DNA of 54,618 bases, taken from NCBI GenBank assembly GCA_013002465.1, contig JABDJO010000122.1, positions 1-54,618 on the forward strand. The letters are read 5' to 3'. Source of the DNA: Silicimonas sp. (GTDB lineage Bacteria; Pseudomonadota; Alphaproteobacteria; Rhodobacterales; Rhodobacteraceae). The notes beneath the pieces are model-generated. The model was not told the origin of the DNA and made no database searches. It saw only the letters and a list, made by a program, of their open reading frames with translations. A program made the translations under genes and the position numbers. Of this stretch, positions 25,182 through 34,321 are shown piece by piece. The first letter of the stretch is position 1. The number at the start of each line of letters is the position of its first letter.

Positions 25182-25925
25182 ATGATCGACCTTTTACCTT
25201 GGCTGGTCATTGCGGCTTTCATTGTCGGGATTTCCAAAGGCGGGCTGGCAAGTGCTGGGTCGCTGGCCGTGCCATTCCTCGCAATCTTCATGAACCCAGT
25301 GCAGGCGGCGGCGCTTATCCTGCCCGTCTTGCTGGTGACCGATCTGGTTGCGATCTGGCTTTATCGAACTGACTTTTCACGTCGCAACGTTGCGATCCTT
25401 TTGCCCGCATTCATCTTTGGCATTACCCTTGCGACGTTCCTGGTGCCCTACGCATCCGAAGCGTTCCTGCTGGTGATGACCGGGTCGGTTGGATTGTGGA
25501 CCCTCTGGCGCCGCTGGTTTCGACCAAAGCCCGATAAACCTGCCGAGGCGCGCGTCGTGCCCGGGCTGTTCTGGGGCACTCTCGCCGGCATTACGACGTT
25601 TATCACCCACTCCGGCGCACCACCGACGCAGGCATTCCTGTTGCCTCAGAACCTGCCCAAGATGATCTTTGCCGGAACAATGGCGATCTCGTTCGGAATC
25701 GCGAATTTCACCAAGGTCCCGGGATATCACGCGCTTGGGTACTTCGAAGATCTGAACTGGACGATTGCGATTGGTCTGGCCACGGTCGGCATTTGCGGGA
25801 CGGTGGTCGGCCGATGGTTGGTCAAGACATTATCAGACCGTGTATTCGGCAAAGTGATCGAGCTTTTGTTGTTGGCACTGTCATTGATTCTGATCGCGAA
25901 AGCCGCGCAGATTTTTTTCGCCTGA
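25182..25925 (+). CDS. TauE/SafE family membrane protein inserted between dnaA and dnaN
   Basis: A 247-residue membrane protein of the TauE/SafE (DUF81) family with about eight hydrophobic segments. The first repeat has FIVGISKGGLASAGSLAVPFLAIFM and the second GTLAGITTFITHSGAPPTQAFLLPQNL, the paired Gly-rich motifs of the family. The start is set at the ATG at 25182, 16 bases after dnaA; the frame upstream overlaps dnaA. It is unlike the other TauE-type protein at 11035. Its substrate is unknown. Its position within the replication operon is unusual. Confidence 0.85.
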   Translation: MIDLLPWLVIAAFIVGISKGGLASAGSLAVPFLAIFMNPVQAAALILPVLLVTDLVAIWLYRTDFSRRNVAILLPAFIFGITLATFLVPYASEAFLLVMTGSVGLWTLWRRWFRPKPDKPAEARVVPGLFWGTLAGITTFITHSGAPPTQAFLLPQNLPKMIFAGTMAISFGIANFTKVPGYHALGYFEDLNWTIAIGLATVGICGTVVGRWLVKTLSDRVFGKVIELLLLALSLILIAKAAQIFFA

Positions 25926-26034
25926 TTGCACCACTTGACGGCCCCGGGCCTTCTGGAGAAAGTCCCTCAAACCCATTGCACCGGGCGCGGAAACCGATAG
26001 GTTGACTGTCCCGGAACAGCACGGAGCGAGGGCC

Positions 26035-27153
26035 ATGGAATTCTCGATCGAACGCGCCGCACTTCTGAAGGCGGTTGCCCAGGCACAGTCTGTGGTCGAA
26101 CGCCGGAACACGATCCCGATCCTGGCAAACGTGCTGATCGAGGCCGAAGGCGACCAGGTCAGCTTTCGCGCCACGGATCTGGACATCGAGGTGGTCGATC
26201 AGGCACCTGCGAAGGTGACCCGGGCCGGGGCCACGACGGTCAGCGCTCTGACGTTCCATGAAATCGTTCGCAAACTTCCCGACGGATCGCTTGTCACGAT
26301 TTCCGACGATGGGGCCTCGGGCCGAATGGCGGTCGAGGCCGGTCGATCCAGCTTTTCTTTGGCCACGCTGCCGAAAGAGGATTTTCCGGTCATGGCCTCG
26401 TCGGAATACGAGGCGAACTTTGCTGCCCCCGCCCCGGTTCTGCGGCGGTTGTTCGACAAATCGAAATTCGCCATTTCGACGGAAGAGACGCGGTATTACC
26501 TGAACGGCGTCTATATGCATGTATCGGATGCCGACGGCCAACAGGTGCTGCGTTGCGTGGCAACCGATGGTCACCGTCTGGCGCGGATTGATGCGGAATT
26601 GCCGGAAGGTGCGGCGGAAATGCCCGGGGTCATCGTACCCAGAAAGACGGTCGGCGAGCTTCGCAAGTTGTTGGAGGACGACGAGGCGCAGATCGCGGTC
26701 AGCGTCAGCGAAACCAAGGTTCGATTTGCGACGCCCGGTATCACACTGACCTCGAAGGTCATCGACGGCACCTTCCCGGATTATTCCCGCGTCATTCCAT
26801 CTGGAAACACCCGACGGCTTGAGGTCGATGCCGCGGAATTCGCCCAGGCCGTGGATCGCGTTGCAACCGTGAGTTCCGAACGGTCACGTGCGGTGAAACT
26901 GGCGTTGGACGAAGACCGTCTGGTACTCTCGGTCAATGCCCCCGACAGCGGGGCGGCGGAAGAAGAGCTGGCCGTGGCCTATCCTGATGAGCCGCTTGAG
27001 ATCGGGTTCAACGCCAAGTACCTGCTGGAAATCGCCAGTCAGGTTGATCGTGAAAATGCGGTGTTCCTATTCAATTCCTCGGGCGATCCGACATTGATGC
27101 GTGAAGGCAATGACGATTCGGCGGTTTATGTCGTGATGCCGATGCGGGTGTGA
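26035..27153 (+). CDS. dnaN: DNA polymerase III beta subunit (sliding clamp)
   Basis: Sliding clamp of 372 residues, the normal length, made of three similar domains. It opens MEFSIERAALLKAVAQAQSVVERRNTIPILANVLIEAEG, typical of alphaproteobacterial DnaN, and ends with MPMRV, the C-terminal VMPMRx motif that forms part of the peptide-binding pocket. The start is the ATG at 26035, behind GAGCGAGGG; an in-frame GTG 11 codons upstream is not used in the family. It overlaps recF by four bases. Confidence 0.97.
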   Translation: MEFSIERAALLKAVAQAQSVVERRNTIPILANVLIEAEGDQVSFRATDLDIEVVDQAPAKVTRAGATTVSALTFHEIVRKLPDGSLVTISDDGASGRMAVEAGRSSFSLATLPKEDFPVMASSEYEANFAAPAPVLRRLFDKSKFAISTEETRYYLNGVYMHVSDADGQQVLRCVATDGHRLARIDAELPEGAAEMPGVIVPRKTVGELRKLLEDDEAQIAVSVSETKVRFATPGITLTSKVIDGTFPDYSRVIPSGNTRRLEVDAAEFAQAVDRVATVSSERSRAVKLALDEDRLVLSVNAPDSGAAEEELAVAYPDEPLEIGFNAKYLLEIASQVDRENAVFLFNSSGDPTLMREGNDDSAVYVVMPMRV

Positions 27154-28262
27154 CCGGGCTTGCCGTCACCCAACTGACGCTGTCGCATCTCAGGTCGCAT
27201 CGACGTACCGAGCTTTCCGTCGATGCGCGTCCCATTGCCATCCATGGACCAAATGGCGCAGGCAAGACGAATATCCTGGAAGCAGTGTCACTTCTTTCAC
27301 CGGGGCGCGGGCTTCGACGTGCAGGCGCCGAAGATCTGATCCGGCGTCCCGAGGCGCTTGGTTGGAAAGTATCGGCCATATTGCAAACCCCGACCCAGGT
27401 TCATGAAATTGAAACCCGTGCGGAACCCGGAGAGTCCCGGCAAGTCCGGATCGACGGCAAGGCGTCGGCACAGGTCGCGCTTGGGCGGATCGCACGCATT
27501 GTCTGGCTGATCCCGGCGATGGACCGGCTTTGGATAGAAGGCGCAGACGGCAGGCGGCGGTTCCTTGATCGGGCCACGATGAGTTTTATTCCCACTCATG
27601 GCGAGGCCGTGCTGACCTATGAAAAGTCCATGCGCGAACGCAACAGGCTGTTGAAAGACATGGTGCGCGACGCCCATTGGTACGTGGCGCTTGAACGCCA
27701 GATGGCAGAAGCAGGCGCTGCCGTGATGCACAACCGCCGAACCGCCGTTGACCGGATAGCGGCGGCGCAGGTTGGAACCAGCAGCGATTTCCCGGTGGCC
27801 GAACTTTCGATAGTGCATCCTGACAACGCTTTGCCCGAGACTGCCGACGATATGGCCGAAATGCTGTCGGGGAACCGGTCGAATGATCTGCGCGCCGGGC
27901 GAACGTTGATAGGCCCGCATCGAATTGACCTCAAAGCGGTGTATAGCGACAAGGGGGTCGCCGCCGCGCAGTGTTCGACCGGGGAACAGAAGGCGCTTTT
28001 GATTTCGCTTGTTCTTACAAACGCCCGCGCGCTTGCAGAGGATACCGGGGCCGCTCCCCTGATCCTGCTGGACGAAATCGCCGCGCATCTGGATTCTGAC
28101 CGGCGTGCAGCACTTTATGATGAAATCTGCGCGCTTCGGGCGCAGGCCTGGATGACTGGAACCGGGGCCGAGCTGTTTGCCGAACTGGGCGACCGGGCAC
28201 AGCATTTGGAAGTAACCGACACGGATGGCGAAAGCGTGGTTCGCCGAAAGGAGGCTCCATGA
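27150..28262 (+). CDS. recF: DNA replication and repair protein RecF
   Basis: SMC-like ATPase of 370 residues that acts at gaps and stalled forks with RecO and RecR. Walker A is GPNGAGKTN, the helical lobe runs from about 120 to 250, and the C-terminal region has STGEQKALLISLVLTNARALAED (the ABC-type signature) and LILLDEIAAHLDSDRR (Walker B and D loop). It starts with GTG, overlapping the dnaN stop. It overlaps the next gene, a VOC protein, by four bases. gyrB, which often follows recF, is not here. Confidence 0.96.
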   Translation: MTGLAVTQLTLSHLRSHRRTELSVDARPIAIHGPNGAGKTNILEAVSLLSPGRGLRRAGAEDLIRRPEALGWKVSAILQTPTQVHEIETRAEPGESRQVRIDGKASAQVALGRIARIVWLIPAMDRLWIEGADGRRRFLDRATMSFIPTHGEAVLTYEKSMRERNRLLKDMVRDAHWYVALERQMAEAGAAVMHNRRTAVDRIAAAQVGTSSDFPVAELSIVHPDNALPETADDMAEMLSGNRSNDLRAGRTLIGPHRIDLKAVYSDKGVAAAQCSTGEQKALLISLVLTNARALAEDTGAAPLILLDEIAAHLDSDRRAALYDEICALRAQAWMTGTGAELFAELGDRAQHLEVTDTDGESVVRRKEAP

Positions 28263-28690
28263 CACCACAACGCGTCAGCTTGATCACTCTTGGAGTGGCC
28301 GACATTGATCGGTCGCGCAAGTTTTACAACGATCTTGGCTGGACCCCTGTCGCTTCGCCTCCGGAGGTCGTGTTTTTTCAAATGGACGGTCTGGTATTGG
28401 GGCTGTTCGGACTGGGGCCACTTGCCGCCGATCAAGGGCGGCCTGATGCCAAACTGGGGGTTGGCGCGATGTCGCTCGCACAGAACTTTCCGTCGACCGA
28501 ACTGGTTGATGTGGCGTTCGACAAGGCGATCAGCGCGGGTGCGACAGTTTTGAAGGCCCCCGAGCAGGTCTTTTGGGGCGGCTACTCCGGGTATTATTCG
28601 GACCCCGACGGCCATGTTTGGGAAGTTGCGCATAACCCGTTCTGGACAATCGACGGGGATGGCCGGATCACCATTCCGGTCGATGGTTGA
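28259..28690 (+). CDS. VOC family protein (glyoxalase-like) coupled to recF
   Basis: A 143-residue vicinal oxygen chelate protein of the YcgG/glyoxalase type. The first module is SLITLGVADIDRSRKFYNDLGWTP, with VVFFQMDGLVLGLF, and the second ends in GYYSDPDGHVWEVAHNP, the conserved DPDGHxWE motif where Glu is a metal ligand in active relatives. It overlaps recF by ATGA and so is probably translated from the replication operon message. No function can be assigned. Confidence 0.85.
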   Translation: MTPQRVSLITLGVADIDRSRKFYNDLGWTPVASPPEVVFFQMDGLVLGLFGLGPLAADQGRPDAKLGVGAMSLAQNFPSTELVDVAFDKAISAGATVLKAPEQVFWGGYSGYYSDPDGHVWEVAHNPFWTIDGDGRITIPVDG

Positions 28691-28723
28691 ACCAGGACAT
28701 AATGAAATTAGCGGAGGCCTTGG

Positions 28724-29344
28724 GTGACGATTTCCTATGTTGACGCCGCCCTTTATGCCGGCGCGCTTTTCATCCTGTTTCTGACGCCGGGCCCGGTTTG
28801 GGTTGCATTGGCGGCGAGAGCGTTGACTGGCGGTTTCCACGCCGCCTGGCCTCTGGCGCTTGGGGTTGTTGTCGGAGATGTCATCTGGCCCTTGATTGCG
28901 ATCCTTGGGGTGACATGGATCGTGTCGGTCTTTGGCGACATCATGATTGTTCTGAGGTGGGTCGCCAGCGCGATGTTCATCGTGATGGGCGCCATGGTGA
29001 TCCAGAACCGGCACCGAAGCATCGCGACGGACAGTCGGTTGACTCGCCCCGGGGCTTGGGCGGGTTTTATCGCGGGCCTTGCGGTCATCATGGGAAATCC
29101 GAAGGCAGTGTTGTTTTACATGGGTGTCTTGCCTGGTTTCTTTGACCTAAGCGCCCTGACCTGGCCCGACATTACTGTTATCTGTTTTTTGTCCTTTGTC
29201 GTGCCTTTGGCCGGAAACCTTGTTCTGGCCGGTTTCATGGGGCAGGCTCGCAAGCTGTTGTCATCGCCCAAGGCGTTGAGGCGGACCAACCTGATCGCCG
29301 GAAGCCTGCTGATCGCGGTCGGTGTGGTTATCCCGTTCGCCTAG
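28724..29344 (+). CDS. LysE family translocator
   Basis: An inner-membrane exporter of 206 residues with six hydrophobic segments. The LysE/RhtB family signature is present as LFLTPGPVWVALAARALTGG near the N-terminus, followed by GVVVGDVIWPLIAILGV and the central IAGLAVIMGNPKAVLFYMGVLPGFFD motif. Members export amino acids or related metabolites. It starts with GTG at 28724 behind GCGGAGG. It may belong to the end of the recF operon, 33 bases behind the VOC gene. Confidence 0.88.
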   Translation: MTISYVDAALYAGALFILFLTPGPVWVALAARALTGGFHAAWPLALGVVVGDVIWPLIAILGVTWIVSVFGDIMIVLRWVASAMFIVMGAMVIQNRHRSIATDSRLTRPGAWAGFIAGLAVIMGNPKAVLFYMGVLPGFFDLSALTWPDITVICFLSFVVPLAGNLVLAGFMGQARKLLSSPKALRRTNLIAGSLLIAVGVVIPFA

Positions 29345-29360
29345 GTTGTGTTGTCAGAGA

Positions 29361-29383
29361 ATTGGTTATAAAAACTGACCAAT
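29361..29383 (+). promoter_or_regulatory. Palindrome at the glcD promoter
   Basis: ATTGGT (29361-29366) and ACCAAT (29378-29383) form a perfect inverted repeat 15-37 bases before the glcD start, with an 11-base AT-rich centre that contains TATAAA (29367-29372), a possible -10 box. TTGGT and ACCAA half-sites are typical of GntR/FadR-type regulators such as GlcC, LldR and PdhR, though their usual spacing is shorter. No regulator gene is adjacent. Confidence 0.45.
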
Positions 29384-29397
29384 ATGGAGTTTTAAAA

Positions 29398-30846
29398 ATG
29401 GAGATGCCCGCACCATCCCGTGACATCCTTCACAAACGCGACCGGATTATTGACCGGCTGCGCAGTGTCCTTGCGGACGAGCACGTCATATCGGATGCGA
29501 TGGAAACGCGCGTCTACGAATGCGATGCGCTGACTGCTTATGCTTGCCAACCCATGTGTGTCGTGCTCCCGGGATCGACAGACGAGGTTTCGGCAGTCTT
29601 GCGGATTTGCCATGAGGAAGGCGTGCCGGTCGTGCCGCGCGGGTCTGGAACATCGCTTGCGGGAGGTGCGCTGCCAACCGAAGACAGCGTGGTTTTGGGT
29701 GTGTCGCGGATGAACGCAGTTCTTGAGACGGATTACGATAACCGTTTCATACGGGTCGAAACCGGCCGCACCAACCTGTCGGTGACCGGCGCCGTGGAGC
29801 AGGACGGGTTTTTCTATGCGCCCGACCCGTCGTCACAGCTTGCCTGTGCCATCGCGGGAAATATTGCGATGAACTCGGGCGGGGCGCATTGCCTGAAATA
29901 TGGCGTGACGACCAACAACATTCTGGGCGTGACCTGTGTCTTGATGGATGGCACGGTGACCAAGATCGGCGGGCCATACATGGACGCTGCGGGCTATGAC
30001 TGGTTAGGCCTGATTTGCGGTTCGGAAGGGCAACTTGGGATCGTAACAGAGGCAACGCTGCGGATCCTGCCGAAACCCGAAGGCGCACGACCGGTTCTGA
30101 TCGGGTATGACTCGGCAGAGGTGGCTGGCGCTTGCGTCAGCGATATCATCAAGGCGGGCGTTCTTCCGGTTGCGATAGAGTACATGGATCGAAAGGTAAT
30201 CGAAGTTGTCGAGGACCATGCCAAAGCCGGCTATCCCGATTGCGAGGCCTTGCTGATTGTCGAAGTCGAGGGCAGCCCGGAAGAGATCGAGGCGCAGTTG
30301 GGTCTGATCAAAGAGATCGCCCGGGCCCATGATCCGATAGAGATTCGGGATGCCGAAGACGACGAAGAAGCGGCCAGGATCTGGCTCGGTCGGAAATCCG
30401 CGTTCGGGGCCATGGGGCAGATCAACGATTACATGTGCCTTGATGGAACGGTCCCGGTGTCGAAACTGCCCCATGTGCTGAAGCGTATCGGCGAATTGTC
30501 GAACGAGTTCGGGCTGGATGTGGGCAATGTGTTTCACGCCGGAGATGGCAATATGCACCCGCTGATCCTGTTCGATGCCAACAAACCCGGAGACCTTGAA
30601 ACCTGCGAAGCCCTTGGTGCTGAAATCCTGAAGCTCTGTGTCGAAGTGGGGGGGTGCCTGACCGGTGAGCACGGGGTCGGGATCGAAAAGCGCGATCTTA
30701 TGCATGTTCAATTCGATACCGCAGACATCGAGGCTCAGATGCGGGTCAAGGATGTTTTTGATCCCGCATGGTTGCTGAACCCGGCGAAAGTGTTTCCCCT
30801 CGGTGCCAGCAGATCCCGACGCGCGCGCGCCGCAGATGCGGCGTGA
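29398..30846 (+). CDS. glcD: Glycolate oxidase subunit GlcD (FAD-linked)
   Basis: FAD-containing subunit of the membrane-associated glycolate oxidase (glycolate to glyoxylate), 482 residues. The FAD-binding PCMH domain has VVPRGSGTSLAGGALP and the ADPSS-like YAPDPSSQLACAIAGNIAMNSGGAHCLKYG segment. The C-terminal cap has GNVFHAGDGNMHPLILFD and GGCLTGEHGVGIEKR, the family's metal and substrate loop. The start is at 29398 with GGAG nine bases before it. It is the first gene of glcDEF and is preceded by a palindrome. Confidence 0.95.
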   Translation: MEMPAPSRDILHKRDRIIDRLRSVLADEHVISDAMETRVYECDALTAYACQPMCVVLPGSTDEVSAVLRICHEEGVPVVPRGSGTSLAGGALPTEDSVVLGVSRMNAVLETDYDNRFIRVETGRTNLSVTGAVEQDGFFYAPDPSSQLACAIAGNIAMNSGGAHCLKYGVTTNNILGVTCVLMDGTVTKIGGPYMDAAGYDWLGLICGSEGQLGIVTEATLRILPKPEGARPVLIGYDSAEVAGACVSDIIKAGVLPVAIEYMDRKVIEVVEDHAKAGYPDCEALLIVEVEGSPEEIEAQLGLIKEIARAHDPIEIRDAEDDEEAARIWLGRKSAFGAMGQINDYMCLDGTVPVSKLPHVLKRIGELSNEFGLDVGNVFHAGDGNMHPLILFDANKPGDLETCEALGAEILKLCVEVGGCLTGEHGVGIEKRDLMHVQFDTADIEAQMRVKDVFDPAWLLNPAKVFPLGASRSRRARAADAA

Positions 30847-30888
30847 GTGGGGGGGCCCAAAGATAATCTCAATCGGATGAAGGACAGC

Positions 30889-32112
30889 ATGTTTAGCCCC
30901 CGGGATGAAAAAGACCTGAGTGATCTGGTGGCCGGTGCAACGGATGCTTTGGCTGTGATCGGCGGAGGAACACGCACTGTCGGTGCGCCAGTACAAGGCG
31001 GCGTTCTTACCACGTCAGGGTTGTCGGGGATTACCCTCTATGACCCGGGAGCGTTGACGCTGGTGGCTCAGGCTGGAACACCAGTCAGTGAAATCGAGGC
31101 GGCACTGGATGCGGAAAACCAGATGTTGGCCTTTGAGCCTATGGATCACCGCACGCTTCTGGATACCGAAGGCGTGCCAACCATCGGCGGCGTCGTCGGG
31201 GCCAACGTTTCGGGCCCGCGACGGGTTCAGGCCGGTGCTTGCCGGGATTTTCTCTTGGGAGTGAGGTGCGTCGATGGATCGGGCACAATCGTCAAGAACG
31301 GCGGCCGAGTGATGAAGAATGTCACGGGTTACGATTTGGCGAGGTTGATGTGCGGCAGTCGTGGAACCCTGGGTATCCTGAGCGAGGTCGGTTTCAAGGT
31401 GTTGCCAAAGCCCGAGGCGACGGCGGTGCTCTTGCTGACCGGGTTGACGATTGGAGAGGCCGTCAAGGCCATGGCCTCGGCATTGACGTCTCCGTTCGAA
31501 GTGACCGGAGCGGCGCATGTGCCCGTCGGGCTGGATAGTGCGCCGGTGACGATGTTGCGGTTGGAAGGATTTGAAGATTCGGTGGCATACCGCGCCAATC
31601 AGTTGAAAGCGCGTCTGGCAGCGTTTGGTCCTGCGGATATTGAACGACGGGTTGAAGGACCGGAAAACACCAAGGCAGGATGGGCCTGGGTCAGGGACGT
31701 AGCGGCCTTTGCCGAAAAGACTGCGGTTTGGCGAGTGTCAGTCAAAGCCAGCGAGGTTGAAGCGATGCTGGAAAGCGGCATCTGGCAGACCCTGGCTTGC
31801 GACGCAATTCTGGATTTGGGCGGTGGATTGGTCTGGATCGGCGCCGATGATGCTCAGTTGTCCGACAACGCGAATTGGGACGGGTCCGGGTCCAGCGACC
31901 GGCTTCATGGGGCCGAAAATCTGCATGCCACACTGCAGGAATGCATGCGGCTGACCGGCGGTCATGCGACCCTTGTGAAGGGGCCCGAGGCTTTGCGTTC
32001 AAAGGTGCCTGTGTTTCAGCCAGAGCCAGCCCCCCTTGCCACTTTGGCCCAGGGTTTGCGCAGACAATTCGATCCCAAAGGTATTCTCAATCCGGGGTTG
32101 ATGGGCCAATGA
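30889..32112 (+). CDS. glcE: Glycolate oxidase subunit GlcE
   Basis: The second FAD-binding subunit of glycolate oxidase, 407 residues. The FAD-binding domain includes VIGGGTRTVGAPVQ and TIGGVVGANVSGPRRVQAGACRDFLLG, and the central part has GRVMKNVTGYDLARLMCGSRGTLGI, a GlcE hallmark. It ends RRQFDPKGILNPGLMGQ. The start at 30889 follows AAGGA closely and gives MFSPRDEKDLSDLV, matching family openings; an ATG four codons before or a GTG at 30847 directly after the glcD stop are alternatives. It overlaps glcF by four bases. Confidence 0.93.
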   Translation: MFSPRDEKDLSDLVAGATDALAVIGGGTRTVGAPVQGGVLTTSGLSGITLYDPGALTLVAQAGTPVSEIEAALDAENQMLAFEPMDHRTLLDTEGVPTIGGVVGANVSGPRRVQAGACRDFLLGVRCVDGSGTIVKNGGRVMKNVTGYDLARLMCGSRGTLGILSEVGFKVLPKPEATAVLLLTGLTIGEAVKAMASALTSPFEVTGAAHVPVGLDSAPVTMLRLEGFEDSVAYRANQLKARLAAFGPADIERRVEGPENTKAGWAWVRDVAAFAEKTAVWRVSVKASEVEAMLESGIWQTLACDAILDLGGGLVWIGADDAQLSDNANWDGSGSSDRLHGAENLHATLQECMRLTGGHATLVKGPEALRSKVPVFQPEPAPLATLAQGLRRQFDPKGILNPGLMGQ

Positions 32113-33386
32113 AGACCAACTTCACCGAAAAGCAATTGAATGATCCCGCGATTGCGCGGTCGAACGAGGTGCTGCGGTCCTGCGTGCACTGCGGATTTTG
32201 TACGGCCACTTGCCCGACATATCAGGTGCTGGGGGATGAACTGGATAGCCCGCGCGGCCGGATTTATCTGATCAAGGACATGCTTGAAAATGATCGGCCC
32301 GCCGATGCCCGGACCGTCAAGCATATCGACCGGTGTTTGTCTTGTCTGGCCTGCATGACCACCTGCCCTTCTGGCGTGCATTACATGCATCTTGTCGATC
32401 ACGCGCGGGCGCACATCGAAAGAACCTACAAGCGGCCTCTGATGGATCGGGTGCTGCGGTGGGCATTGGCAGGGATTATTCCTTACCCGGGACGTTTTCG
32501 CCTGGCGCTTTTGGGTGCAAAGATTGGCCGACCGCTGGCGTTTATGATGCCAGATGCCCGGCTAAAGGCGATGTTGAATATGGCGCCGACGACCATTCCG
32601 CCAGTAAGCCGGAATGACGACCCCCAAACGTTCAAACCCGACAGAGAGCCTCGGATGCGCGTGGCCCTGATGACGGGTTGTGCGCAAAAAGCGCTGAACA
32701 CCGACATCAATGATGCCACGATCCGATTACTGACGCGGCTTGGGTGCGAAGTTGTGATCACAAAAGAGGCGGGCTGCTGCGGCGCCCTCGTTCATCATAT
32801 GGGCAAAGAGGAAGAAAGCCATGCCCAGGCAGCCCGAAATGTCCGGTCATGGACCGACGAGGGCGAATTTGATGCGATTGTCATCAACACCAGCGGCTGT
32901 GGAACCACAATCAAGGATTACGGCCATATGCTGAGAAACAGCTCGCTTGCCGACGAAGCGGCGCAAATCAGTACCTTGGCAATGGATGTGAGCGAACTGC
33001 TTGATAAGCTGGGTTTGCCCGAACAGCCGCGCCGGGGATTGAAGGTTGCCTATCACGCCGCCTGTTCGTTGCAACATGGGCAAAAGGTGAAAGAGGCCCC
33101 GAAGAAGTTATTAAAAACAGTTGGTTATGATGTATTTGAACCGGCGGATAGTCATCTGTGCTGTGGCTCGGCCGGTACGTACAACCTATTGCAGCCCCAG
33201 ATCTCTGAAGTGTTGAAGGATCGTAAGGTTCGGACCCTTGAGGCGACTGAACCAGATGTGATCACAGCTGGAAATATCGGATGCATGATGCAGATCGGAG
33301 CGGGCACCAAGATACCCGTTGTTCACAGCGTAGAGCTGTTGGACTGGGCGACCGGAGGACCAAAGCCGCCAGCCCTTGATCGCTGA
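32109..33386 (+). CDS. glcF: Glycolate oxidase iron-sulfur subunit GlcF
   Basis: A 425-residue iron-sulfur subunit that passes electrons from GlcD/GlcE to the quinone pool. Two [4Fe-4S] motifs are seen: Cys25, 28, 31 and 35 (CVHCGFCTATCP) and Cys76, 79, 82 and 86 (CLSCLACMTTCP). Two CCG domains follow, with KEAGCCGALVHHMGK and HLCCGSAGTYNLLQP. It starts inside the glcE stop (ATGA). After its stop come 67 bases before the first protease gene; I see no clear terminator. Confidence 0.96.
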   Translation: MKTNFTEKQLNDPAIARSNEVLRSCVHCGFCTATCPTYQVLGDELDSPRGRIYLIKDMLENDRPADARTVKHIDRCLSCLACMTTCPSGVHYMHLVDHARAHIERTYKRPLMDRVLRWALAGIIPYPGRFRLALLGAKIGRPLAFMMPDARLKAMLNMAPTTIPPVSRNDDPQTFKPDREPRMRVALMTGCAQKALNTDINDATIRLLTRLGCEVVITKEAGCCGALVHHMGKEEESHAQAARNVRSWTDEGEFDAIVINTSGCGTTIKDYGHMLRNSSLADEAAQISTLAMDVSELLDKLGLPEQPRRGLKVAYHAACSLQHGQKVKEAPKKLLKTVGYDVFEPADSHLCCGSAGTYNLLQPQISEVLKDRKVRTLEATEPDVITAGNIGCMMQIGAGTKIPVVHSVELLDWATGGPKPPALDR

Positions 33387-33453
33387 TGTCATGGACATAT
33401 TCTTGCCCAACGTCGATGCTAGCTTGGGCTGGTATGTGAAAGGGAAGATGTTC

Positions 33454-34284
33454 ATGCGGATGTATGTTGCGGCATTCCTGGCTGCTTTGGCCGGTGTACC
33501 TGCCTTGGCCGACGGCGAAGGAACCACGGAACTGACCGAGATGATGACGGCCTATGACGCGCGCGGCTGGGAGGGCGTGGGACGACTGAACATCGGCTGG
33601 GGTGGCATGTGTACAGGGGCCATGATTGCCCCGAACCTTGTGCTGACGGCAGGTCACTGCCTGTACAATTCGCGAACCGGCAATCAGGTTAATCCGGCAA
33701 CAATCCAGTTTCACGCCGGTTGGCGGAATGGACATGCTTCGGCGTCACGCAAGGTACGCCGTGCGGTCATTCACCCCGACTATGTGTTCACAGGGCCCGA
33801 AAGCGACAACCTGACTGTCAGCAACGATCTTGCCATTCTGGAATTGGATTCGGACATTCGCCTGGCCAATATCCAGCCATTCACCACAGGAAAGCGCCCA
33901 CGCAAAGGGGCCACGGTCGGCGTCGTATCCTACGCACATGACCGCGCAGAGTCGCCCTCGATTCAAGAGACGTGCCATGTCCTGGCGCGTCGACAAGGGG
34001 CGTTGGTCTTGTCTTGCGACGTGGATTTCGGGTCGTCCGGCGCTCCGATCTTTGCCGAAGTAGACGGCACACCACAGATAGTCTCAGTGGTGTCGGCCAA
34101 GGGCGAGGTGCGCGGGCGGCGGGTCTCGCTTGGGACAAACCTTGAAAAGCCTCTGTCCGAGATGATGGTGCTTTTGAAAAGCGGCGGTGGAGTTTCTGCG
34201 CGCAAGACACCCGAGGTGCGTATGATGAAACCCGACACACCCCGAACCTTGACCAGCGGCGGGGCCAAGTTTTTGCGCCCCTGA
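33454..34284 (+). CDS. Secreted trypsin-like serine protease (S1 family)
   Basis: A 276-residue predicted secreted protease. The start at 33454 gives a normal signal peptide (MRMYVAAFLAALAGVPALA) and suits the AAAGGGA site; an ATG two codons earlier is too close to that site. The S1 triad is complete: His68 in LTAGHC, Asp125 in SNDLAILEL and Ser195 in GSSGAPIF, so an active periplasmic or secreted peptidase of the V8/glutamyl-endopeptidase-like branch is expected. The C-terminal tail beyond the domain (about 245-276) is basic and unstructured. A shorter paralogue follows 37 bases downstream. Confidence 0.85.
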   Translation: MRMYVAAFLAALAGVPALADGEGTTELTEMMTAYDARGWEGVGRLNIGWGGMCTGAMIAPNLVLTAGHCLYNSRTGNQVNPATIQFHAGWRNGHASASRKVRRAVIHPDYVFTGPESDNLTVSNDLAILELDSDIRLANIQPFTTGKRPRKGATVGVVSYAHDRAESPSIQETCHVLARRQGALVLSCDVDFGSSGAPIFAEVDGTPQIVSVVSAKGEVRGRRVSLGTNLEKPLSEMMVLLKSGGGVSARKTPEVRMMKPDTPRTLTSGGAKFLRP

Positions 34285-34321
34285 CGTTGACCTGGGCGCC
34301 GTTGCGCGGCTTCATCTTTCC

